A stretch of 64,000 nt of DNA, taken from assembly GCF_000003815.2 (NCBI RefSeq), contig NC_049982.1, positions 2,104,514-2,168,513 on the forward strand. The letters are read 5' to 3'. Numbering within the stretch: the stretch's first letter is position 1; each line of letters starts with the position of its first letter. Under the pieces are notes generated by a model. The model was not told the origin of the DNA, searched no databases, and was given only the letters and a program-made list of their open reading frames with translations. The stretch is from Branchiostoma floridae. Lineage: Eukaryota; Chordata; Leptocardii; Amphioxiformes; Branchiostomatidae. Positions 31,723 through 43,700 of the stretch are shown piece after piece. The position numbers and the translations under genes are program-made.

Positions 31723-34700
31723 CTTGGGAACCAAACAGAAAACGGAGAATGGAAACAAAGTGGCATCGTGTGTGGCGTATTGGAATGGAAATCTATAGGT
31801 CCCGAGTTCGATACACGGTACAGACATACACAGTAAAAGTTGTCTTTTACCTCCCCGACCGAAGTCAGGTACCCATTTTTACACCTGGGTGAAGTGAAGT
31901 GAAGTGAAGGCACTTTGTGCCTATCAAGGCCGTCTGGGGATAAAATAGAAAAGTAAGAACTGAAACAAGAGGTCATATAAGGTCAAAGGTCATATGAGGC
32001 CAAATGCGCTGTACGACGTCAGTCCTTCTCGACGAGAACAGTCCGGATGTGGAACTCTTTACCAAGTGAAGCTGTGATTGCCGATAGTGTGAACATATTC
32101 AAAACAAGATTGGATGAGTACTGGGAGCAAAGGAGATACCCGGGAATGAAGGAGGTTGTGTCAACAGGCAGTATGCCTCCTACAACTAGACATCCTCAAG
32201 GTATCCGCAAGCGTCGTGCGTGGCGTAACTGTTAGAGTGTTGGGCTCGAAATCTAGAGGTCCCGAGTTCGATACTCGCCGTGCCCCGACGTTGTGTCCTT
32301 TAAGGAATTCGAAAGGCACTTTACACGAACTTCCCCACTTCACCCAGGGGTAAATATGGGAACCTGACTTCGGTTCGGGAGGTAAAAAAACAACCTTTAC
32401 TGTGTATGTCTGTACTGTGTACGTGGCACTGTTAAAATAAGTTACTAACTTGAGTGCAGTGCCACATAGTCCTCGTCTGTACAAAAGCAAAATAGTAAAA
32501 TAAAGTGAAAATGATCTTAATCCAGGTTACCTAACAAAATTAAAAATCTAATCTTCCACTGGTCGTGACAGAGAAGGCAGACTCTATGTAAAGTATCTAC
32601 AGGTTCATTGTACCGGGGAAATTCCCCTAGCTCTTCACGACAAGCACAATGAACAGTGGACCACGGCTTAACGTCCTGTCCTAATGACTGCAACCCTTTC
32701 CAGTAAAGTGCATGTCGGGTGTGCGACACAGTAGGGATTCAAACTTCAAACATCTGTAGCAAGCAGGGGGAAAATTGAGGCAGGAAGGGAGCAATTGCGT
32801 TTTTTTCCATATCTAATACAGATTCTGTTGATACAGAGTACAAAGATGGGAGCATATTAACTTTGATTCAACTAAATTTGACAGAAAACTCACCTCACTT
32901 AGCCACATGACCGGGAAGTACAGCTTACGGATGTTCTCCGTTTCTCTGAAATATTGAGAATCATCAAGATGAGCAGCAAGAAAATAGGTCACCCCGGACT
33001 CTTTAAAAAGCAACGTTACTAGAGTCCGGGGTGACCTAAAAAGGACACTGTCGGACGAATACGGTCGGTATCCGCTCGACCATTGTGACATGTTCAGGGA
33101 TTGGTAGATGTTTACGGGTTACCATTCGGTGTACTCTATCTCCGTCGATTCTGAGATTGCTCGACCTTCTAAAGCTAAGTGTCCACAAAGCCTGTTAAAT
33201 GTATAAGTGACTGCAGTGCCACATTGTCCTCCTTCTATCCAAGAGCACAAAAAGAGTGCTTACCTGATGTGTGGCACTGGTCTGACGTCCATGTTGATCT
33301 GCACCCTTCTCGCCACGTTCATCGCCAGGCCTGTAGTCTTCACAAACAGGAGAGGACACTTCAGGTTCAGTCTTTAAACCCTCAAACACCCGTCTGGGGA
33401 CCCCAGGCGTAAAGTTTGAAGTGCAATTTTTAATCTTAAGAACATTCCTTCCATGACTATGTCAGTCCATATCTGCTAAACACTTCAGGTGCTGCCTTCT
33501 TTAAAGTTAGGCCACACTGACTTAAGTTTATGGATGACATCCTCTGGAGACCCCAAAACTAATGCATGAGGGCGAAAAAAAAAAAATCCAGCAAAGAAAA
33601 TGTTGCTACATCACAGGGCTAAACACTCGTGCAATTTTTCCAAGGCTTGGTTTGTCTTCACCTCCAGTAAGACTGAGAGACAGTGGGAGCCGTCTGGTCC
33701 AGGTCGTTGACCTTATTTGTTTGGAGAGGAAAAAGAATAGGAAGCACAAAATAGCAAAAGGAAATAGCAAAAACAATATGTTTACCTTCCGTGAAAGTAA
33801 ACATAACGAAACTGCGCACCCACCGGTTCAACGTCGAGGAAGGTCTGATGCTTGAGTTTGTCCGGCTGCAGACCCCAGACGGTGTCCAGCAGACTCGGGT
33901 CGCCCTGGTAGAAATGCGGCAGAGACAGGACAATCGGCGCGCCTGGCATGGGGGGGACAAACGTTAAGGTGGTTCACACGTACGTACATGTTCATGTCCG
34001 TATACGTACGGCGTCCTTATGGAAGTTTAAACCAACCTCTACCAGGGTCCATATGTCACTGGAAAAAAAATAATAGAATCGGCGCTCCTGGCAGGGGCGG
34101 AACGAACGTAAGGACGAGTTAAGGTCAAAGGGATATGAAAACCACCAAGGAATGAATGAATATAAATGAGGGATGAATGGACGAACGAATAAATGAATGA
34201 CTACATTGATGACATAACCACCAATGAACGAATGCATTAATGAATGAATGAATGAATGCATGAACGAATGAATAAATGAATGAATGAAAATGATTGAATG
34301 AATGAATGAATGAACGAATGAAAATGATTGAATGAATGAATGAATGAATGAATGAATGAATGAATGAATGAATGAATGAATGAATGAATGAATGAGTACC
34401 CTGATGACAGGGCCTCCCGTCCATGAGCCCGTCCTGTAGGCACCTCCCCAGACAGAAGCAGCGGTTGTCGGGGTTCTTGTCTCCGCTCTGCATAATGTCC
34501 GGCCGCGCCGTGTACCGGTACACAGGGATGTCCCGGGCCGTCTGCTCCGACTCAAACACGGCGTGTACCGATCTGTGGGGTTACAACAGACGAGTTACTG
34601 TTCTGCACCGAGCTGTAGGGTTACAACAGAAGAGTTACTGTTCTGCACCGATCTGTAGGGTTACAACAGAAGAGTTACTGTTCTGCACCGATCTGTAGGG

Positions 34701-37700
34701 TTACAACAGAAGAGTTACTGTTCTGCACCGATCTGTAGGGTTACAACAGAAGAGTTACTGTTCTGCACCGATCTGTAGGGTTACAACAGAAGAGTTACTG
34801 TTCTGCACCGATCTGTAGGGTTACAACAGAAGAGTTACTGTTCTGCACCGATCTGTAGGGTTACAACAGAAGAGTTACTGTTCTGCACCGATCTGTAGGG
34901 TTACAACAGAAGAGTTACTGTTCTGCACCGATCTGTAGGGTTACAACAGAAGAGTTACTGTTCTGCACCGATCTGTGGGGTTACAACAGAAGAGTTACTG
35001 TTCTGCACCGATCTGTGGGGTTACAACAGAGGAGTTACTGTTCTGCACCGATCTGTAGGGTCACAACAGAAGAGTTTCTGTTCTGTACCGATCTGTAGGG
35101 TTACAACAGATGAGTTACTGTTCTGCACCGATCTGTAGGGTTACAACAGATGAGTTACTGTTCTGCACCGATCTGTGGGGTTACAACAGAAGAGCTACTG
35201 TTCTGCACCGATCTGTGGGGTTACAACAGAAGAGTAACTGTTCTGCACCGATCTGTGGGGTTACAACAGAAGAGTAACTGTTCTGCACCGATCTGTGGGG
35301 TTACAACAGAAGAGTAACTGTTCTGCACCGATCTGTGGGGTTACAACAGAAGAGTAACTGTTCTGCACCGATCTGTAGGGTTACAACAGAAGAGTTACCG
35401 TTCTGCACCGATCTGTGGGGTTACAACAGAAGAGTTACTGTTCTGTACCGATCTGTAGGGTTACAACAGATGAGTTACTGTTCTGCACCGATCTGTAGGG
35501 TTACAACAGATGAGTTACTGTTCTGCACCGATCTATGGGGTTACAACAGAAGAGCTACTGTTCTGCACCGATCTGTGGGGTTACAACAGAAGAGTAACTG
35601 TTCTGCACCGATCTGTGGGGTTACAACAGAAGAGTAACTGTTCTGCACCGATCTGTAGGGTTACAACAGAAGAGTTACCGTTCTGCACCGATCTGTGGGG
35701 TTACAACAGAAGAGTTACTGTTCTGTACCGATCTGTGGGGTTACAACAGAAGAGTTACTGTTCTGTACCGGTCTGTAGGGTTACAACGTTCGCATCAGTG
35801 TTTGGATTGTCAGTGGACTCCAGGCTTGTACCCGAAAGAAAACATGTGTATCCCTTTAAAACCCTATGAATTTCGCAAACTTCTCTCCAATACTATACTT
35901 AAGTGCCAATACGTCGACAGAAGAGTTACTGTTCTGTACCGATCTGTGGGGTTACAACAGAAGAGTAACTGTTCTGTATCGACCTGTGGAGTTACAACAG
36001 AAGAGTAACTGTTCTGTATCGACCTGTGGAGTTACAACAGAAGAGTAACTGTTCTGTATCGACCTGTGGAGTTACAACAGAAGAGTTACTGTTCTGTACT
36101 GGTACACAGGGATGCAGTCCCGGGCCGTCTGTTCTGACTCAAACACGGCGTGCATCGATCTGTAGGGTTACAACAGAAGAGTTAGGCCCGATCTAGACAC
36201 ATTTTTCCCGATATAGCCGCATCCGTCGATATCGGCGGGGCCGATATCGGGGCGCATCTAAACACATTTTGCAAATGCAAATGGTAGCGCGGGATATCCG
36301 CTCGTAGCGCGGAACACCCGCGGCGCGGAACATTCGTGACCCCTTTTGACCTCTGGTGACACATCCCGCGGATTTCAAAATGGCGGGAATGCCGCTAGCT
36401 TTTCCACTCGTTATCAATCAGGTAATGTTCTTTCTGTATCTCATGCGCGTGATCTTAAACATGAGACGCCATGCAAGGGTAGGGCGCAGGAGGCGATTGA
36501 GATACAGGGAGAGACGACAGCGGCCGGCTAGAGTGAACGCAGCGTTCTTTCTCGCTGCCCTGATTGTGGCGGAGGGTGGAGAGCCTGTACACCGGGGTGT
36601 TCCAAGGAATCCCGCGTCCTTTTGGGATCTCCTCCTCCGACCATACACTTATAAGAAAGGCGGTTTCTGCATGGCTCCATGGCTACTGTTCAAACACGGC
36701 GTGCACCGATCTCTGGGGGTTACAAACATTGATGAATCACTGCTCTTAACGAACACAAGACAAATAATGAGCATGTGCGGGAAGTACTGAGCTCTGGATC
36801 TCTACAGGACATTGGAAGGAGAGCGACAGAGAAAACTCTGGAAGGAAAACATTGCAAAGTGGACGTCACTAAACCTCCTGAAAAGACCTACGAGAAAGAT
36901 GAGCCTGGAAACAGCTCTCTATTTTCATGTACTATGTATTGTTTTTTTTGGGTTTTTTTTTGTTTGTTTATTTATTCGCACACAAGTATTACATTAAAAC
37001 ACAAAATGATTGAATGAATGAGTACCCTGATGACTAAAGCTAAGAGCACAACCCGCCGTACGTACAATTTGTCCGTATGTTTTGGGTAGGAAACGTCCGC
37101 CACGTATTTTTGAAAACGTTTAGGCTATACAGGGCAGGCGCGTCGCCCGTACTGGCACGTACACGTGTACGGGGGCGAATCCGCAGCCCGATGGCACACA
37201 AAGTTTTGCCTGCACGTGAAGTTCTACGGCGTGTCTGCGTGCTCCAAAATCCCAACGCGTTCGTGCGGGGGCGATACTTACCACTTACGGATCCCAAAAG
37301 ATTGCCCACGTTTTGGCACGCAGACAGCGCGTATTTGCACGTAGGCGGGTTGTGACCTCAGCTTTACAAATAAGCGTCTTGATTCGACTGCGACCTGCCA
37401 GAAAGAGAAAGAGAGAGAACCGGACTGAAATCCAACAGCCCAATGTTTCCGTACCTGCACATGTCCGACTGGAAGACGTAGATCGGTTCGGACTTGTCTT
37501 GGATGATGGGGTACATGGTGCCCACTGCAACACAGACATAGAAAACAATAGGATACGTCAAAAAGCAGTTATAACGTTACTCAAGGGACTGGATATGATC
37601 CAAATCATGTCTATTGTAGTTGCTTGAGTAACTGCTTTTTATCATAGGAAACAACGTAAAGTAATCCCCTTTACAAAATGAAATACATTTATAGCAAATG

Positions 37701-40700
37701 TAATTACGACTACCATGTAAAATTTAAAGTATTGTCACATGTACCTTACTGGAAAGGTAAATATAGTTACCTGTGCCTTGCAGTAAAATGAAATATGGTT
37801 ACCTGTGCCGTATAATTATGGTAAAATGAAATAGTTACCTGTGCCTTACAGTTAAGGGAAATATAGTTACCCGTGCCGTTGATCATGTTACATGTCCCAG
37901 TCTTGTTCCAGTAGTTCACTTCTCTGCCAACAGAAACCACAAAACAAAACGTTACTCTGAAAGCTACACAATGTCTCTTTGCTACATCATGTATCGTACA
38001 AAGCTAGCAAACATGTAGCGTGACATCATTCTAGTGACGTTGAAGAAGAGTGATGGGTGACACTCGTAACGTCAGGACGTAATGTCGGAATCTTATCGAG
38101 TTTTGGAGAATCATTATCTTTGTCTTTAGATATCCGTGCCGTGTCGTTAAGAAAGCCCTTGCTAAATACACGCTAGGTTAGTTGCTGTTAACACATGACA
38201 ATACATACAATCAAGCTCCCCCTGGGCAAAAGTCCTACCACGTGAGAATCCTACTGGGTGCATACGATTACCTCGAGCTTCATCTGCCCCGCAGAGAACC
38301 TAAACTAGCTACGTTGACAAGGCACAAATAGACTAGATGCCAGGTTATAATGCTATAGACGATGTAACCTTAGTTCACCATTATTACCTCCATGAAATGT
38401 CATGGAGGTTATATTTTACCCAGCGTTTGTGTGTCTGTCTGTCTGTCTGTCAACAAGATAACTCAAGAACGGCTTGATGGATTAGTTTCATATTTGGTGT
38501 GTTGGTGGGGTGTGACGAAAGCTAAAAGTGATTAGATTTTGGGCCCCCTAGCGACTTTTCTTGGTACTGCAGCGCCACTTCCGGTTTTGCTATCTCGTGT
38601 TCTGAACAAGATATGGTCCCAATTTTTGGGTGTTAGATAGCTCTTGTACTCAGGAATAACTGACATAAGTTTGGGCCCCCTAGCGTCTTGTTTTGGGATA
38701 GCAGGGGCATTTTTGTCAGAACCTTCTGAAGTGGATAACTCAAGAAGGAAACAATGGATTTTCATAATTTTTGGTGTGTAGGTACCTTAGACAATGTTAT
38801 ACAAGATAAAATACAAATTATGCAAAATTAGATTACATTTGCATAATTAATGAGCTTATTCTATCATAGCAGTTTTTTAATGTATCTCTTGTACCGGACA
38901 TGATATGGTTTTGATATTTGGGTGGTAGATAGCTTTCAACGTCATGGCAAAGTGGGGCAAGTTTCAGCCCCCTAACATTTAATTATGGAACTGCAGGGGT
39001 GTTTTTGTCAAGACACTCCAAAGAGGATAACTATAGAAAGGAATGATGGATTGCCATCATTTTTGGCTTGCAGGTAGCTTAGGCAAAGATGTTTATAATG
39101 ATATACATTTTATGCAAATGAGGACTTAATTTGCATAATTAATGAGGAAATTGTACAATTCCATTGTTTTCAATAGTTGAACTTAAGTAAATGTAACACA
39201 TGTAATCTATGATAGGTGAGAGATAAGCAGATACCAAATATGCAAATGAGGAACTGATTTGCATAATATATACAGAAATAGCAAATCCACATAATGACTA
39301 ATATTGGGAATTTCATAATTGTGACATGTGTACGTTAGTCAATAATGAACATCGCCATACATAAATTATGTAAATGGTAGTCATTTGCACGAAATTTACA
39401 AAAGCTCTAAATTTTCATGGAGGTATGAGGTCGCCGAACTCTAGTCTATGTATGAGAATATATGCAATATTGTTACAATACAGGGTATTTACAATATCTT
39501 GATTCTTGAATATCTTAAAAACAACAGATAAAGGTAACTGCAATGTTTTGGAATATTTTATAAACAACGGATATAGGTCACCCTGCGGATAAAGGAGAGC
39601 TAACGTCAGTGATGACGTACCTCATGCCGTTCCACCTGTCGATGTAGGTGTACTTGCGCGGATCGGCCTGCCCGGTGTAGATGGTGTACACGCCGTCGGA
39701 CGCGTTATACTGCCCGCCCATGATCTGGGTGAACATGTTGTTCAAAATACACGTTAGCAAGGAAGTTTGAAATAATTTTATTATGTAATATAATAAACAC
39801 TTAGCAGAGTTCTAGCAGGCTTTCATCTTTTGCGGTGCGGTTTCAGGAATTTTCACAATGGCTAAGGTTCTCAATTCGCCTGCTAGAACTCTGCGAAAGA
39901 GACTATTATTTGAACAAAGATTAAGTTGGAGGCTAAAAAAATATTGCATCGAGTCTTTGACCGCCCCACTGTAGTCCTCCTCACAATTCAAGAAACCAAA
40001 CACCCAGATCACGTGACCGTAAGGACATTTGACGTCAGCAGTTGATCACAAGTGCCAGGAATTCTATACCTTCCCCCGTATGGTACCCTTCCTAAATTCA
40101 TCACACTTGGAGTCCTGTTCAGTGCCCAGTACCTTGGCTTTCTCCAACTTTTGAAATAATGCTGGAACAAAGCTCTTCCACTGTTATGTGTGAACATTAA
40201 TTCTTCTTCTTCTTTATTGATATTCAACATAACATATGGTGGCAGCCTGAATGACGTTGTTATCCACCACCACAGATGAGTTTTTATGCTGAAACAAGTC
40301 ATAAAAGAAAAATCTTCAGAACTCACCCTGAAGATGCCGAACGTGTCGTCCTTGATGAGCTCGGGCGCGAACGTCTTGGCGAGCTTGAGGAGAGGCTCGT
40401 GGTACCCGGACAGCATCTCTCCTACCGTGTGGGTCACGAACAGGGACTCCCCCGTCAGCAGGAGCAGGAGGGACGCAAGGTCCTTAATCAGGTCCCGCTC
40501 GTTCTCTATCCACTCTGACAGCGTCTGAAAGGGGGGAGGCAATGATAAACATTCGCAACTTGCTACTGTGAGTATAAATGTCAACTGAATGTCAACTGAA
40601 GTCACAAAAAGAAACGATACGGACAGCAGGAGTACAAGGGACGTCAGGTCCCGCTCGTTCTCTATCCACTCGGACAGCGTCTAGAAGGGGGAGGTGGGCA

Positions 40701-43700
40701 GTAGGGGATATGTGTGATTTGTAACTTGCAACGGTGTGTGTAAAGCCGCGTTTAAAACAGTCATGAACAGGGAATCCCCGTTGGAAGGATCACCAGGGAC
40801 GCCAGTTCCCTAATCAGGTCCTGCTGGTTCTCTATCCACTTCGACAGCGTCTAGAATGGGAGGGGGGCAGTAGGGAACATAACTACATTGCTATAGCTGT
40901 GACAGAGACATAAGTACAGTGTGTAAAAAAATTGTGACAGAGACAGTCATAAACAGAGACGTCCCTGTCAGCAGGAGTACCAGGGACCCCAGGTACTTAA
41001 TCAGGTCCCGCTCGTTCTCTATCCACTCTGACAGCGTCTGAAAGGGGGGAGGCAATGATAAACATTCGCAACTTGCTACTGTGAGTATAAATGTCAACTG
41101 AATGTCAACGGAAGTCACGAAAAGAAACGATACGGACAGCAGGAGTACAAGGGACGTCAGGTCCCGCTCGTTCTCTATCCACTCGGACAGCGTCTGGAAG
41201 GGGGAGGTGGGCAGTAGGGGATATGTGTGATTTGTAACTTGCAACGGTGTGTGTAAAGCTGCGTTTAAAACAGTCATGAACAGGGAATCCCCGTTGGAAG
41301 GATCACCAGGGACGCCAGTTCCCTAATCAGGTCCTGCTGGTTCTCTATCCACTTCGACAGCGTCTAGAATGGGAGGGGGGCAGTAGGGAACATAACTACA
41401 TTGCTATAGCTGTGACAGAGACATAAGTACAGTGTGTAAAAAATTTGTGACAGAGACAGTCATAAACAGAGACGTCCCTGTCAGCAGGAGTAGCAGGGAC
41501 CCCAGGTACTTAATCATGTCCCGCTCGTTCTCTATCCACTTGGACAGTGTCTGGAATGGGTAGTGGACAGTAGGAAACGCCAAACATACATTGTTAAAAC
41601 TGAAATTAGCGATTTTCGTCAAAAGTTCCTGTCAACAAATGGTTGCCGTGGCAACACAAAAAAATTAAATTTTTTCTTTGTGAAATTGTTGCATTGTTGC
41701 CAACTAAATCTTAGGAAAACTTGCCAAATTTGGTGGCTCTAGCGTAAGCCGTTCTGGCGTTATTCGACACCAAAGTTGGAGCAGGCCTCAAAAGTTAACA
41801 CGGGAGTTCAGAAATAGCTCAAAATAAATCCGTCAGCTGATCATGATTCATATTCGCTACAATATTTCTAACTCCCTACGTTATGTGGGCGTGACAGAGT
41901 TGTACTGCAGTTTGTGTATAAATCGCTAGGTGGTTACCATGGCGGCGATGTTGATGCTGGTGAAGGTGTCGTTCAGCGTGCCTGCGGACATGCGCGGGAC
42001 GAAGCGGTAGGACTTCAGGTCCACGTAAGAAACCGTGTCGTTCCCGTGGAAGGTCACGTTCACCTTGTGCCTGACCTCACTGGAAACAATGACGTAACAA
42101 AGGTCATTAAGATGATGAAACAAGGATGTTGAATTCCATCAAACTGCAATACTTTGAAAATTCGCATTGCGTTCTGAAATTTAAAACCACAGTCCGTCGA
42201 CATGACTTCCCTAAACACCATATTTTCATAAACAATGGATATAGGTTACCCCGCGGATAAAGGTAAAGTAGCATTGCCGTTCGCGGCGCTCTTTTAGACT
42301 TATATCACATTATGAACTCCAAGTTTCTCTCTGATTCAAGTTTCCAGGCCGGGTTACTAATTATGTTTTCCCTGATAGCTAGGGAATATACATTTTTTTC
42401 TTCTATAAAATCAAGCAGATGTAAGGTGGCAACGTTGTTATTTTTTAAAATTTTAACAAGCCAAATGGTATTATATATTATAATTCTATTAGTGACCTGG
42501 TCCAAAAACCAAGTAAATGTAGGGCGAAAATGTTGCCTTTCTACTATATATTTCCTGAGGCTAACGTCACAATTCCAACCCGGGGCCCGGCATGGCTCTT
42601 AATGGAAACGAAAAATAGAAATGTGTACGCAAAAATACGCACAAATAATGTCCACGGCTATTCTCTTGACGCCTTGTGTATTTTGCTGTTTGTTATATCA
42701 TACTTTTCGTTCCTGAAAACTGCCCGGTCGGGCCCCGACTTGGAAATGTCACGAAAGGCTTACCTGTACGTGTAAGGCCCCTTTTCGAGAAAAGCCGGTT
42801 TCGCCCCGTTCAACACTTCGTCCTTGTTGAGCAGGTCGAAGAAGTAGAACTGTATGTAGATGGGGTAAGGGGGGTCCTTCCAGCGGCGGTACACAAACTC
42901 GCCATCCCGCAGAGCCATCAACTGAGAGGGAAAAGTTTGCTTGTTTGTTTGTTTGTTTATACGTTTCGTCAGTCAGCTCGAAGCTCAAAGCTGCTTTTTA
43001 TTGAGGCCATTTTCATAAGGGGAAATCATACAACAAAGATACATATATGCTTTATAGGTCACATTTCCAAACCGGAGCCCGACGGTGCAGCTTTCGGGAG
43101 CGAAAAGAATAAAATAAAATACATCAAAATACACAAATGTCGAAATAAGATTCATGGGCATGATTTGTGTATATTTCTAGGCATACATTTTAATTGTTCG
43201 TTTCTTAAAACATCCTGACCGGGCCCCGCTTTGCAAATATGACCTAAGCCTAAGCGAGCACGCTACCATAGAACTGTTGCAAAAGATGGAAAATACGAGA
43301 TTGAAAATTTGTATAACAGAAACAAGCAAATCAAGATAAAACAAAAACAAAAGTAAAGCGCAAAGGTTGGGCTACTTCATTAATGATAAATGTTAACGTT
43401 CTGGACGCCCCTTTGTGAAATTATCTATTCTTTCAAAACAGATCCTTTCAAACATGCTAATTGAGAGCCATAGGTGAAAAAAATAACATGTTTGAAACTT
43501 TCCCATTAGGAAAGCTTCTTTACAAATGGAAATGTTAATATTTACCTAGACAAACATGTCCCTCCCCGTACGCGAGTGGGCTAGTCCTAGGCGCCAAAGG
43601 TCACCCCGACACAGGGTCATCGTAAAACAGCTGATCGGCAAAACAATCATAACAGCTGTTTGGCCTAGTTAGGCAAAAATAGCCTCGATTGTTTACATCT

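Noticed and set aside
33992-34559. Frame rich in SFIHSFIH
   Set aside because: Translation of the (AATG)n microsatellite next to CD36-A exon 8; only the exon part is real.
34573-36175. Regular 40-bp array considered as CRISPR
   Set aside because: Repeats are contiguous with no unique spacers, the genome is eukaryotic, and the unit contains a splice acceptor of the adjacent exon.
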